Source: Nonlabens sp. Hel1_33_55
GTDB lineage: Bacteria; Bacteroidota; Bacteroidia; Flavobacteriales; Flavobacteriaceae
Assembly (NCBI RefSeq): GCF_900101765.1
Contig: NZ_LT627735.1
Span: 1,054,001 to 1,118,000, forward strand
Direction: 5' to 3'
DNA: 64,000 nt
The translations under genes and the position numbers were made by a program. A model generated the notes under the pieces. It did no database searches. It worked only from the letters and a program-made list of their open reading frames with translations, and was not told where the DNA came from. This document shows positions 1-6,786 of the stretch, one piece after another; within the stretch, counting starts at the first letter, position 1, and the number at the start of each line of letters is the position of its first letter.

Positions 1-449
1 AGTTGTTTGTAGAATTAGGATTGATTCATCCAGACCACGACGAGAAGCCTAAAATGTTACACAACGACAGCGCTAAATTTGAATGTAACTTCACCAGCGT
101 TGAGATCGCCGAGAACAATTCCATTATGCTAAAATCATTGGCTGGAAGCAAACTAGGCATCTGGGCCGCACATGGTGAAGGAAAGTTCCAATTACCTAAA
201 GATCGCAGTGCCTACCAAATACCAGCAACTTACGGCTATGAAGACTATCCAGCAAACCCTAATGGTTCTGACTACAATGCAGCAATGCTTAATAGTGAGG
301 ATGGTCGTCACCTTGTAATGATGCCACACCTAGAACGCAGCACATTCCCATGGAATTGGGGATACTATCCATCAGATCGTAAAGATGATGTGGTGACGCC
401 ATGGTTGGAGGCATTTGTGAATGCTAGGGTCTGGTTGGAGAAGAAATAA
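1..449 (+). CDS. purL: Phosphoribosylformylglycinamidine synthase, C-terminal end (partial)
   Basis: This is the last ~149 codons of a purine-biosynthesis enzyme that converts FGAR, glutamine and ATP to FGAM. The frame is open at the left edge of the window, so the true start lies outside. The visible part is the end of the class I glutamine amidotransferase domain: a GIWAAHGEGKF segment, an NPNGSDYNAAML segment and MMPHLERS. The His and Glu of that last motif match the catalytic His/Glu of the PurL glutaminase triad; the nucleophilic Cys is upstream and not visible. The stop codon precedes a lipoprotein gene by 14 bp. The family assignment is secure from these motifs. Confidence 0.93.
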   Translation, partial: LFVELGLIHPDHDEKPKMLHNDSAKFECNFTSVEIAENNSIMLKSLAGSKLGIWAAHGEGKFQLPKDRSAYQIPATYGYEDYPANPNGSDYNAAMLNSEDGRHLVMMPHLERSTFPWNWGYYPSDRKDDVVTPWLEAFVNARVWLEKK

Positions 450-463
450 AATAATTTTATAGA

Positions 464-1171
464 ATGAATAAATATTTAGTCCAAACCGTTTTCTATTGCA
501 CCTTACTTATAAGTTGTACAAATAAATCAAATGAAAATATTAATCAGCCAAATTTTGTAAAGGAAAATAACGATGTTGAAGAAGTTCAAAGATTAGAAAG
601 TAATCTTAAGGATCTTATTTCTCAAATTAAGATGAGTGAAAAAAATTACACTAGTAATTTGAAAGGTAGCGACTTTAAGAACCTTTTAAAACCATTAAGA
701 ATAAAAAATGACGTTCAACATATCGAGTCTAATAGAATATTATTCAAAGTTGACTCATTGTTAGAAAATCAAAAATCAAAAACGAAAGAAATCAGTACTA
801 AAATTTTTGTGACTTTAGATTCAATCAAAGAATATGAAATAGTTTCTGATTTGCAGATTAATTCTATCAAATCAGAGATTGAAAATTTTATAGTCGTTTC
901 TTCTAAAAACCGTGAACTAGACTCTCTTATTTTAAATAGTAATAAGGCTATGATCATGTTTTTAAATGGAGAATGCGATTATAAAATTGAAAACAACCAA
1001 TTTATTTTTGCAAACGAAGCATGCTTAAGACAATTTAATTTAAAAAATATGTCAATTAATTTTGCTGAACTAAAAACGAAATCTGAAATCAACTCACAAA
1101 AAACGAATGATCTTCAACTTCAAATCAAAGAATTTCAACAGAGAAATTCAAATATTTTAGATAAATCATAA
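464..1171 (+). CDS. Putative lipoprotein with coiled-coil tendency
   Basis: I do not recognise the family. The 235-residue product starts with a short hydrophobic segment ending in LLISC, a lipobox-like site with Cys18, so export and lipid anchoring are likely. The rest is Lys/Glu/Asn/Ser-rich and strongly helical, with heptad-like spacing around residues 40-140 and near the C terminus (QLQIKEFQQRNSNILDKS), suggesting a coiled coil. It follows purL by 14 bp but is much more AT-rich, so it is probably not functionally tied to it. A hairpin repeat follows its stop codon at once. Confidence 0.6.
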   Translation: MNKYLVQTVFYCTLLISCTNKSNENINQPNFVKENNDVEEVQRLESNLKDLISQIKMSEKNYTSNLKGSDFKNLLKPLRIKNDVQHIESNRILFKVDSLLENQKSKTKEISTKIFVTLDSIKEYEIVSDLQINSIKSEIENFIVVSSKNRELDSLILNSNKAMIMFLNGECDYKIENNQFIFANEACLRQFNLKNMSINFAELKTKSEINSQKTNDLQLQIKEFQQRNSNILDKS

Positions 1172-1176
1172 AAGCT

Positions 1177-1198
1177 CCTTTCCTTAGATAAGGAAAGG
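1177..1198. repeat. Perfect 10-bp inverted repeat upstream of the DUF559 gene
   Basis: cctttcctta and taaggaaagg pair perfectly around a 2-base loop. It starts 5 bp after the stop of the lipoprotein gene and is followed by GC-rich bases (gatcgcggcgcagccgtgag) unlike the surroundings. It could be a terminator lacking a T-run, or the edge of a REP-like element carrying the DUF559 gene. A related hairpin lies on the other side of that gene. Confidence 0.6.
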
Positions 1199-1272
1199 TG
1201 GATCGCGGCGCAGCCGTGAGACGGATAGGTAGAAATTCACCGAGGAATATAACTTTTGCCTAAATTAACTTC

Positions 1273-1644
1273 ATGAAACGCAGGCCTCCTATCCACAACC
1301 TGAAGTATTTAGAATCCAATAGAAAATACCTCAGGAAAAATCTGACTCCAGCAGAAGCTTATTTGTGGAGTCATTTGCAGTCAAAAAAGTTTCATGGTTT
1401 AAAATTTAGAAGACAGCATTCCATAAAAAACTATATCGTTGATTTCTATTGTGCTCTACACAAACTTGTTATTGAATTGGATGGTCAGGTTCATGAAGAA
1501 CCCGTCCATAAAGAAAAGGATCAAAAAAGAGATCAAGATTTAACTGAATTGGGATTCACAGTCTTAAGGTATGAGAACAAATATGTCTTCGAGGAACTAC
1601 CGCATGTTCTACGTGATATTAAAAATCATTGTGGAATAGACTGA
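1273..1644 (+). CDS. DUF559 endonuclease-like protein
   Basis: The 123-residue protein matches the DUF559 family, a compact restriction-endonuclease-like fold related to Vsr nucleases. Visible family features are the N-terminal LRKNLTPAEAYLWSHLQ helix, KFRRQHSIKNYIVDFYC, the VIELDGQVH motif with the presumed catalytic acidic residue, and the final LGFTVLRYENKYV strand. Length is normal for a stand-alone member. The in vivo role of solitary DUF559 proteins is not established. No methylase or restriction partner is nearby. Imperfect hairpins lie on both sides (1177-1198 and 1713-1736), as is common for dispersed DUF559 loci. Confidence 0.85.
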   Translation: MKRRPPIHNLKYLESNRKYLRKNLTPAEAYLWSHLQSKKFHGLKFRRQHSIKNYIVDFYCALHKLVIELDGQVHEEPVHKEKDQKRDQDLTELGFTVLRYENKYVFEELPHVLRDIKNHCGID

Positions 1645-1712
1645 ATACATCCAATTAAATAATCTTCTTTGCAACTTCAACCACTCCTGAAGCAAAACAA
1701 GTTTCACTTCGG

Positions 1713-1736
1713 TCCTCGCCTTTTCTAAGGCAAGGA
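1713..1736. repeat. Imperfect inverted repeat downstream of the DUF559 gene
   Basis: tcctcgcctt pairs with aaggcaagga, one mismatch in ten, across a 4-base loop. Together with the hairpin at 1177-1198 it brackets the DUF559 gene. The rest of the 206-bp gap to the AraC gene shows nothing else I can name. Confidence 0.5.
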
Positions 1737-1850
1737 GCATACATGTTTTCAAAGCTTACGCAATAAAATAGATTAATTGTAAATCTTCTACCTTTCAGCT
1801 TGAAATAGCAAGTTTAAATGGCATAGAGTCTTGCTAATTCAAGAGCTTCA

Positions 1851-2729
1851 CTACCCAACCATCTGCTTCAAATCTGCGCGATACTTACTGGCGCTTTTTC
1901 CAGTAAACTGTTTGAATAGTTTATTGAAGTGTGAGAAGTTATTGAAGCCGCATTCAAAAGCCACATCGCTAATGCTCATTTGGCTTTCTGATAAAAGCTT
2001 TGTGGCATGAACGACGCGATATTCGTTGACTAATTTTGTAAAGGTTTTTCCTGTGGATTTTTTGAAATACCTGCAAAAGGCTGGAACGGTCATGCTAACC
2101 TTATCTGCTATTTCGTCCAGTGAGATGTGCTCCTTAAAATTCTGATTGATGTGTTTGTAAATGGTCTCAATCTTGGAATTATTTTGATGATCCGTTTCAA
2201 ACACAAACTTCTCTGCATTTAAAATCTCGTAGTGTTCTGTATTTGCTAGAAAATTCAGGATCTCTAATAATAGTAGTATACGCTCAAAACCATTGACATT
2301 ATTTAATTCATGAAGCTTCTCTCCTATTTGCTCCTTCACTGGTTTTAGAAATACGATTCCGTTTTTTGCTCTTTCAAAAAGCTGCTTGATGGGCTGGATA
2401 GCCGTTTTGCCTAAAAAGTCTTCTCCCAAGAAATCAGGTAAAAACTGAACCAATAATTCAGAACCATGATTGGGACTATCTGTAAATCCTATATGTGGCA
2501 AATTAGATCCTATTAAGATGAGCTGGCTGTTATTGTAATAGGACATATGGTTACCTATATGGCGTTTGCCTTGTCCTTTATCCACGTAAACTAACTCGAT
2601 CTCAGGATGATAATGCCAGAAGGGTTTCCAGTCGTTACGCTCTGTAGTACTCTTACTTACATAGATGGTACTCTTAAATTCTGGATGAACCTTTTTAAGT
2701 ACTGGATGACGTAGTTGTATTTCTTTCAT
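1851..2729 (-). CDS. AraC-family transcriptional regulator with cupin sensor domain
   Basis: The 292-residue protein has an N-terminal cupin-type ligand-binding domain (WHYHPEIELVYVDKGQGKRHIGNH, roughly residues 37-60) and a C-terminal double helix-turn-helix (about 185-285). The first HTH is ISLDEIADKVSMTVPAFCRYFKKSTGKTF and the second is the signature SISDVAFECGFNNFSHFNKLFKQFTG. Such regulators usually respond to small metabolites, often sugars, and activate neighbouring genes. It is divergent from an exported protein gene at 2925, the natural first candidate target. A TAACTTTG element lies just upstream of its start. Confidence 0.92.
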   Translation of the reverse strand: MKEIQLRHPVLKKVHPEFKSTIYVSKSTTERNDWKPFWHYHPEIELVYVDKGQGKRHIGNHMSYYNNSQLILIGSNLPHIGFTDSPNHGSELLVQFLPDFLGEDFLGKTAIQPIKQLFERAKNGIVFLKPVKEQIGEKLHELNNVNGFERILLLLEILNFLANTEHYEILNAEKFVFETDHQNNSKIETIYKHINQNFKEHISLDEIADKVSMTVPAFCRYFKKSTGKTFTKLVNEYRVVHATKLLSESQMSISDVAFECGFNNFSHFNKLFKQFTGKSASKYRADLKQMVG

Positions 2730-2737
2730 AGCAATAA

Positions 2738-2745
2738 CAAAGTTA
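2738..2745 (-). promoter_or_regulatory. Candidate Bacteroidetes -7 element for the AraC gene
   Basis: Read on the minus strand this is TAACTTTG, a perfect match to TAnnTTTG, 8 bp from the AraC start codon. No TTG at the usual 17-23 bp spacing is evident. The short leader is a weakness. Confidence 0.35.
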
Positions 2746-2861
2746 CTAATATCAAATTGCTGATATGCGCTTATTTTAACCTGATTCTATACTAAATTAA
2801 CACGAAAACGATATAGTGAATAATTGACCTGATAAAATACCACACAAAATGGTCAAATCTG

Positions 2862-2895
2862 TTGTTTTCTATGCTTGCATAGCAATTTACCTTTG
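2862..2895 (+). promoter_or_regulatory. Candidate sigma-A type promoter of the exported protein gene
   Basis: TACCTTTG at 2888-2895 fits the Bacteroidetes -7 consensus TAnnTTTG. A TTG lies at 2862-2864, giving 23 bp spacing, within the usual 17-23. It stands 29 bp upstream of the ATG at 2925, and an AraC regulator could bind in the 195-bp divergent gap. Confidence 0.6.
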
Positions 2896-2924
2896 TCATG
2901 TATAACAGTTAAAAACTGAACACT

Positions 2925-3497
2925 ATGAAAACTATCAAAAACCTAATAGCTGCAACATTGCTTTTCACAGCCTTAAACAGCTATGCCACAGAAATCGAAA
3001 TCGTATCATCTGCTAACGTGACCACGTTGCAATTTTCCAACGTCAAGAAAGGTCAGCAGGTTACCATAAAGGATGATTTCAATACCATACTATATAAGGA
3101 AACAATCCAGGCAAATGGAACCTATGCTAAAAAGTTCAATCTTACAGCATTAGAAGATGGTTCTTACACCATCGAACTTACTAAGGATTATGAAATCATC
3201 GTCAAGAGTTTTGATATCAAGGCAAAACAAGTAAAATTGAACCAAAGCAATGAGGTCATGATATTCAAGCCTAATGTTAGACTGGAAGATGTAAAAATGA
3301 TCATTTCCCAATTGTCATTGACAAAATCACCGCTCAACGTAGAATTATACTACAATGGCGTGCTTATTCACAATGATAAAATTACTGGAGATACCATACT
3401 TTCCAGAGTATATCAATTATCAGCAACCAAGAAAGGAAACTATAGAGTTGTCATGAACTCCAATGACCACAGTTTCACAAAGAATTTTACAATCTAA
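2925..3497 (+). CDS. Small exported protein, Ig-like (DUF3244-like)
   Basis: The 190-residue product begins with a clear signal peptide (MKTIKNLIAATLLFTALNSYA, cleavage near residue 21). The mature part appears all-beta, with two similar halves: residues ~24-95 (VKKGQQVTIKDDFNTILYKE, ALEDGSYTIEL) and ~105-190 (LNVELYYNGVLIHND, KKGNYRVVMNSNDHSF). Each half looks like a small Ig/FN3-like domain, resembling DUF3244-type secreted proteins of Bacteroidetes. Function is unknown. It is divergent from an AraC regulator, has its own promoter-like sequence, and ends at a strong terminator at 3523, so it is probably a single-gene unit. Confidence 0.7.
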   Translation: MKTIKNLIAATLLFTALNSYATEIEIVSSANVTTLQFSNVKKGQQVTIKDDFNTILYKETIQANGTYAKKFNLTALEDGSYTIELTKDYEIIVKSFDIKAKQVKLNQSNEVMIFKPNVRLEDVKMIISQLSLTKSPLNVELYYNGVLIHNDKITGDTILSRVYQLSATKKGNYRVVMNSNDHSFTKNFTI

Positions 3498-3522
3498 ACA
3501 ATACGGACTAATGTTTTATATC

Positions 3523-3553
3523 ATAGGCTACCACTTCGGTAGCCTATTTTTTT
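3523..3553 (+). terminator. Rho-independent terminator of the exported protein gene
   Basis: ataggctacc pairs perfectly with ggtagcctat around a 5-base loop (acttc), followed by a run of T, 26 bp after the stop codon. Confidence 0.9.
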
Positions 3554-3624
3554 TGCTTGGATTGACCAATCAAATTTAGCAATCGCTTAAAAAGAATTGC
3601 TTGAAGGAAATGATGTTGGTATTC

Positions 3625-3640
3625 CGCTTTCGCGAAAGCG
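3625..3640. repeat. Dispersed palindrome cgctttcgcgaaagcg, copy 1
   Basis: A perfect 16-bp palindrome between two convergent genes, and between their two terminators. The same core recurs 15 more times in the window, mostly between genes. Function is unknown; a protein-binding site or a mobile REP-like unit are the obvious options. Confidence 0.9.
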
Positions 3641-3645
3641 AAATA

Positions 3646-3678
3646 AAAAAGGCTTCCTTAACACAAAGAAGCCTTTTT
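3646..3678. terminator. Bidirectional terminator
   Basis: aaaaaggcttc pairs with gaagccttttt. A/T runs on both sides allow termination in either direction; its main client is the minus-strand J-domain gene ending at 3700. Confidence 0.85.
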
Positions 3679-3699
3679 ATTATTAGTGAAATCTGGGTT

Positions 3700-4149
3700 T
3701 TAAGCCATTTCTTGATCTTTCTTACTCTTGCGATATAAGTAGTCATTGAAGATATTGCGCTTTGCAAACCTGTAGCGATTGGGAGCGTTGATGAGCTTTT
3801 GGAAAATAGGTTTCTGCACGCCAAAGTACTCATAAGTCGATCCATCAGTAAAGGTGATTTCCAGTACCTGACCTTTGTGATCAAAATCTTCAATACCAGT
3901 ATTGGTAGTCGTTTCCTTATAGGCATCAAGGTTAGCAGCTTTAGTCTCTGGAGCAATGCTCACAAGAAAATGATAGCCATCGATGATCTGGCGACTCATA
4001 ACTTCGGCTTCTTCTTTTTTATCATCACCATCCTGGAATTTATCTGGGTGCCATTCTTTTACCAGGTTGCGGTAAGACTTTTTAAGCTCTTTGAGCTCTA
4101 TAGGTCCTTCCACACTAAACATTTTCTTATACTGATTGATACGCTTCAT
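3700..4149 (-). CDS. J-domain / KTSC-domain fusion protein
   Basis: I chose the ATG at 4149 (MKRINQYKKMF) because the J domain begins there; an upstream start at 4215 would add 22 residues that look like untranslated leader. The N-terminal ~70 residues are a J domain with helix II and the diagnostic HPD (EWHPDKF). The C-terminal ~60 residues (GQVLEITFTDGSTYEYFGVQKPIFQKLINAPNRYRF) match the KTSC domain, a small beta-rich unit of unknown function. J domains recruit and stimulate DnaK, so this is probably a specialised DnaK co-chaperone; the KTSC partner is unknown. It is single-gene, convergent with the exported protein gene. Confidence 0.85.
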   Translation of the reverse strand: MKRINQYKKMFSVEGPIELKELKKSYRNLVKEWHPDKFQDGDDKKEEAEVMSRQIIDGYHFLVSIAPETKAANLDAYKETTTNTGIEDFDHKGQVLEITFTDGSTYEYFGVQKPIFQKLINAPNRYRFAKRNIFNDYLYRKSKKDQEMA

Positions 4150-4171
4150 AATAGCATTTTTTAAAAGTGCG

Positions 4172-4179
4172 CAAAAGTA
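4172..4179 (-). promoter_or_regulatory. Candidate -7 element of the J/KTSC gene
   Basis: Minus strand reads TACTTTTG, matching TAnnTTTG, 22 bp upstream of the ATG at 4149. This supports the shorter start, since the 4215 start would lie upstream of the promoter. No clear -33 TTG is seen. Confidence 0.5.
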
Positions 4180-4347
4180 CGTCGTTAAGTTTGATATGTA
4201 GCTTTCATGAATCAATATAATTTTTAACTTTTGAATACCTTAACATTCTCATTTCCAATTGATAAATAAACTAAAAGTTTAAGAACTCTATGGTAAAAAC
4301 ATTTTTGATAATGTATACTTTAGGTCTACAAATCAATACATAAAACT

Positions 4348-4941
4348 GTGATTCATCCACATACTGAAGTAAAATTTATTAGTGACGAGATAGGCTATGG
4401 CGTCGTAGCAAAAGAGTTCATTCCTGCGGGAACCATCACCTGGGTGCTCGATAAACTTGATCGGGAATTCACACCTGATCAATACGATCAAATGGACGAT
4501 GTTTATAAGGAAATCCTTGATACATATACCTTTAGAAACAACAAAGGCAAGATGATTCTATGTTGGGATATAGGTCGATTTGTGAATCATAGTTTCAAAT
4601 CCAATTGTTTGACGACGGCGTATGATTTTGAGATCGCCATACGCGATATTCAGGCTGGTGAGCAGTTGACAGACGATTATGGTTACCTCAATATTTCAGA
4701 GCCTTTTGAGGCCATGGATGAAGGTACAGATCGCAAAATGGTCTATCCAGATGATTTGACACGTTTTCATGCCGTTTGGGACAAACAAATTGAGAATGTA
4801 TTTCACAAAATCCCCAAACTTGACCAGCCTATGAAATCGATGATAGAGCCTACCATGTGGAACAAGGTGGAAAATATTGCCGCTGGACGTGAAGAGATGG
4901 CGTCTATCCTAACCAATTATTATGATCCTGAAAAGGCATAA
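4348..4941 (+). CDS. SET-domain protein
   Basis: The 197-residue protein begins at a GTG and carries a SET methyltransferase core: GYGVVAKEFIPAGT near the N terminus (SAM-binding G-x-G loop), GRFVNHSFKSNC (the NH motif of the pseudoknot, about residues 76-87) and LTDDYGYLN (the catalytic-Tyr-type D-x-Y segment, ~111-119). SET enzymes transfer methyl groups from SAM to lysines. Bacterial members without a histone substrate may modify ribosomal or DNA-binding proteins; the target here is unknown. There is no cysteine-rich post-SET region. It is transcribed alone, before a palindrome copy. Confidence 0.8.
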   Translation: MIHPHTEVKFISDEIGYGVVAKEFIPAGTITWVLDKLDREFTPDQYDQMDDVYKEILDTYTFRNNKGKMILCWDIGRFVNHSFKSNCLTTAYDFEIAIRDIQAGEQLTDDYGYLNISEPFEAMDEGTDRKMVYPDDLTRFHAVWDKQIENVFHKIPKLDQPMKSMIEPTMWNKVENIAAGREEMASILTNYYDPEKA

Positions 4942-4966
4942 TAATCTATCAAAGTTGAAATATTTC

Positions 4967-4982
4967 CGCTTTCGCGAAAGCG
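4967..4982. repeat. Dispersed palindrome, copy 2
   Basis: Between the SET gene and a lipoprotein gene on the same strand. Here the symmetry extends to 18 bp (4966-4983, ccgctttcgcgaaagcgg). Confidence 0.9.
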
Positions 4983-5016
4983 GACAACTATCTATCAAAA
5001 TTAACACTCAAGTCTC

Positions 5017-5451
5017 ATGCTTAAATCAAGACTAACCATAATAGGTCTCATATTATTCACCACGCTATCATGCAAAAACATTGAGGTAGAAACCGTTGCT
5101 GAAGAAGAATTTACAGAAGAAATACAAACCAATGACGCAAGGTTAGATGAAATCCAGCAAAAATTGCAAGGAGACTGGAAACGCGTTGATTATCCATATA
5201 GTAGTTATGAGTTTGATGGTAATACCGCAAAATTAATCTCTGAAGGCCAGGTAGAAGAACCAACCTTTGACCCATACGAACTATCCATGAACTGCCGATT
5301 TGCAGATAATTTTGATGCTGAACTGTCAGCTCAAGAAGCCGTCATGATCAACCCTAAATTTGAATCCTGTGAAATAATCAGTGTGGAAAACGATACGCTT
5401 CGATTATCAGATTTAGAGCGTAGCTTTGAGATCGTTTATACAAGGAATTAA
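5017..5451 (+). CDS. Putative small lipoprotein
   Basis: A 144-residue product with an N-terminal hydrophobic segment ending in TTLSC (Cys19), a typical lipobox. An acidic linker follows (VETVAEEEFTEEIQTND). The rest reads like a small lipocalin-type domain (LQGDWKRVDYPYSSYEFDGNTAKLISEG ... DTLRLSDLERSFEIVYTR), in which W-K-R followed by beta strands is common. I do not recognise a specific family. The next gene starts 9 bp after its stop, so the two are probably co-transcribed. Confidence 0.6.
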   Translation: MLKSRLTIIGLILFTTLSCKNIEVETVAEEEFTEEIQTNDARLDEIQQKLQGDWKRVDYPYSSYEFDGNTAKLISEGQVEEPTFDPYELSMNCRFADNFDAELSAQEAVMINPKFESCEIISVENDTLRLSDLERSFEIVYTRN

Positions 5452-5460
5452 AAGTCAGTT

Positions 5461-5829
5461 ATGTGGAAGAAAATCTCTTTGATTCTATTCATCATATTTT
5501 ACGGGTTTGCCGGTATCAATCATTTCCTGAATCCAGAAACCTACGAGCAACTCATTCCTAATTGGCTAGGCGATTCTGCTATAATCAATTTGGTAGCTGG
5601 CGTTGTTGAGATCGCCGTTGCAATTCTAGCTATTTTCAAACCTACCAGAAAGTGGGCTGGTTACCTCACTATAGCGATGCTGCTGGCGTTCATCATTTCT
5701 CATGTTTACTATATCCAGCTGGGTCACTGTGCTGGAGATTTGTGCTTAGATCCTTGGATAGGTTGGATACGACTCGTTGTTATTCACCCTTTGTTGATCT
5801 ATTGGGCGTATCGTATAAGTAACTATTGA
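5461..5829 (+). CDS. DoxX/MauE-like small membrane protein
   Basis: A 122-residue protein with four predicted membrane helices (about residues 5-20, 40-60, 66-85 and 97-117). The opening FYGFAGINHFLNPETYEQLIPNWLG and the VAGVVEIAVAILAIF segment match the DoxX-like/MauE family, implicated loosely in membrane redox or disulfide chemistry. A Cys pair (GHCAGDLC) sits in the last loop and could be redox-active, but this is inference. It probably shares a transcript with the upstream lipoprotein gene. Confidence 0.7.
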   Translation: MWKKISLILFIIFYGFAGINHFLNPETYEQLIPNWLGDSAIINLVAGVVEIAVAILAIFKPTRKWAGYLTIAMLLAFIISHVYYIQLGHCAGDLCLDPWIGWIRLVVIHPLLIYWAYRISNY

Positions 5830-5837
5830 AGTGATCT

Positions 5838-5853
5838 CGCTTTCGCGAAAGCG
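5838..5853. repeat. Dispersed palindrome, copy 3
   Basis: Lies in the 33-bp convergent gap between the DoxX-like gene and the MscS gene. No other terminator is visible there, so this copy may itself fold into the terminating hairpin. Confidence 0.9.
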
Positions 5854-5862
5854 TAACTCCAA

Positions 5863-6780
5863 TCAATCTTTTTGAGGATCTCCGGATTTATTGTCAAACA
5901 ACCGTTCCATACGATCAGAAACATCAAGCGTACGAATTGGGAATGGTATGTTGATGTCGTTTTCTGCAAAGATATCATTGATCAACAAAATGGCTTCATG
6001 TTGCGCCTGGTACATCTGACTTTTCTTGATGAAATCTGTCCAGAATCTGGTCATGAAATTAATAGAGGAATCTGCAAACTCCAAATAATAAAATTCAATG
6101 CGTTCGCCAGGCCGCTGCTCAAAATGATCTCCGATTGCCTGGCGCACCAACTCTTCTACCTTGCGCAAATTAGTGCCGTAAGCAATACCACATTTTACCG
6201 TAATTCGGGATCTAGGAGCCAGCGAAAAGTTGACAAACGGCTCCTCAATAAACTTTGAATTAGGCATGATCACAAAATGATTATCAGGTCTTCTTAGTAC
6301 GAGATTACGCAGGCTTATTTCATGTACAAAGCCACCATGGCTGTCGGTTTCTATGTAATCACCTATCTTGATTTTAGGCAGGAAAGACAGCATTATTCCA
6401 GAGAACGTATTACTTAATGTGCCCTGCAAAGCTAGACCTATGGCGAGTGCCACCACACCAGCACCAGCGAGAAGAGAAGTCAAGGCTTTATCCAGATCCA
6501 TAACGCCCAGTGCGATAAAGAAACCTATGAAAAGAATGATCGCAAAAATGACCTTGGTAATAATCCTTCTAACAGATTGGTTGGTATAGTATTTTCTGAA
6601 AATTTTACGCATTACACTTGAAACAGCTCTTGCTATAAAATAAAAGATGACCATCACTAGAATGGCCACGGCCAGGTTGGGTAATCTCAAAATGATAGCA
6701 TCCCACCAGCCTTCAAGTTTCAATAAAAGCTTGGTCCACATATTGGCTTCTTCCTGCAATAAGATTAAATATTGTTTCAT
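5863..6780 (-). CDS. MscS-family mechanosensitive channel
   Basis: A 305-residue small-conductance mechanosensitive channel that would release solutes on osmotic downshock. Three membrane helices occupy residues ~30-125. The pore-lining third helix is the glycine/alanine-rich LLAGAGVVALAIGLALQGTLSNTFSG, followed by the beta domain (IKIGDYIETDSHGGFVHEISLRNLVLRRPDNHFVIMPNSKF) and an alpha/beta vestibule domain. An alternative ATG at 6741 is preceded by an AGGAAG stretch and would remove 13 residues; either start is possible. The gene is 6 bp downstream of the SLC13-type transporter gene, so they probably form an operon. Confidence 0.92.
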   Translation of the reverse strand: MKQYLILLQEEANMWTKLLLKLEGWWDAIILRLPNLAVAILVMVIFYFIARAVSSVMRKIFRKYYTNQSVRRIITKVIFAIILFIGFFIALGVMDLDKALTSLLAGAGVVALAIGLALQGTLSNTFSGIMLSFLPKIKIGDYIETDSHGGFVHEISLRNLVLRRPDNHFVIMPNSKFIEEPFVNFSLAPRSRITVKCGIAYGTNLRKVEELVRQAIGDHFEQRPGERIEFYYLEFADSSINFMTRFWTDFIKKSQMYQAQHEAILLINDIFAENDINIPFPIRTLDVSDRMERLFDNKSGDPQKD

Positions 6781-6786
6781 AGTGAC

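Noticed and set aside
3576..3956. A 126-codon minus-strand open frame overlapping the J/KTSC gene
   Set aside because: It is out of frame with the domain-bearing gene, includes the terminator and palindrome, and has no recognisable features.
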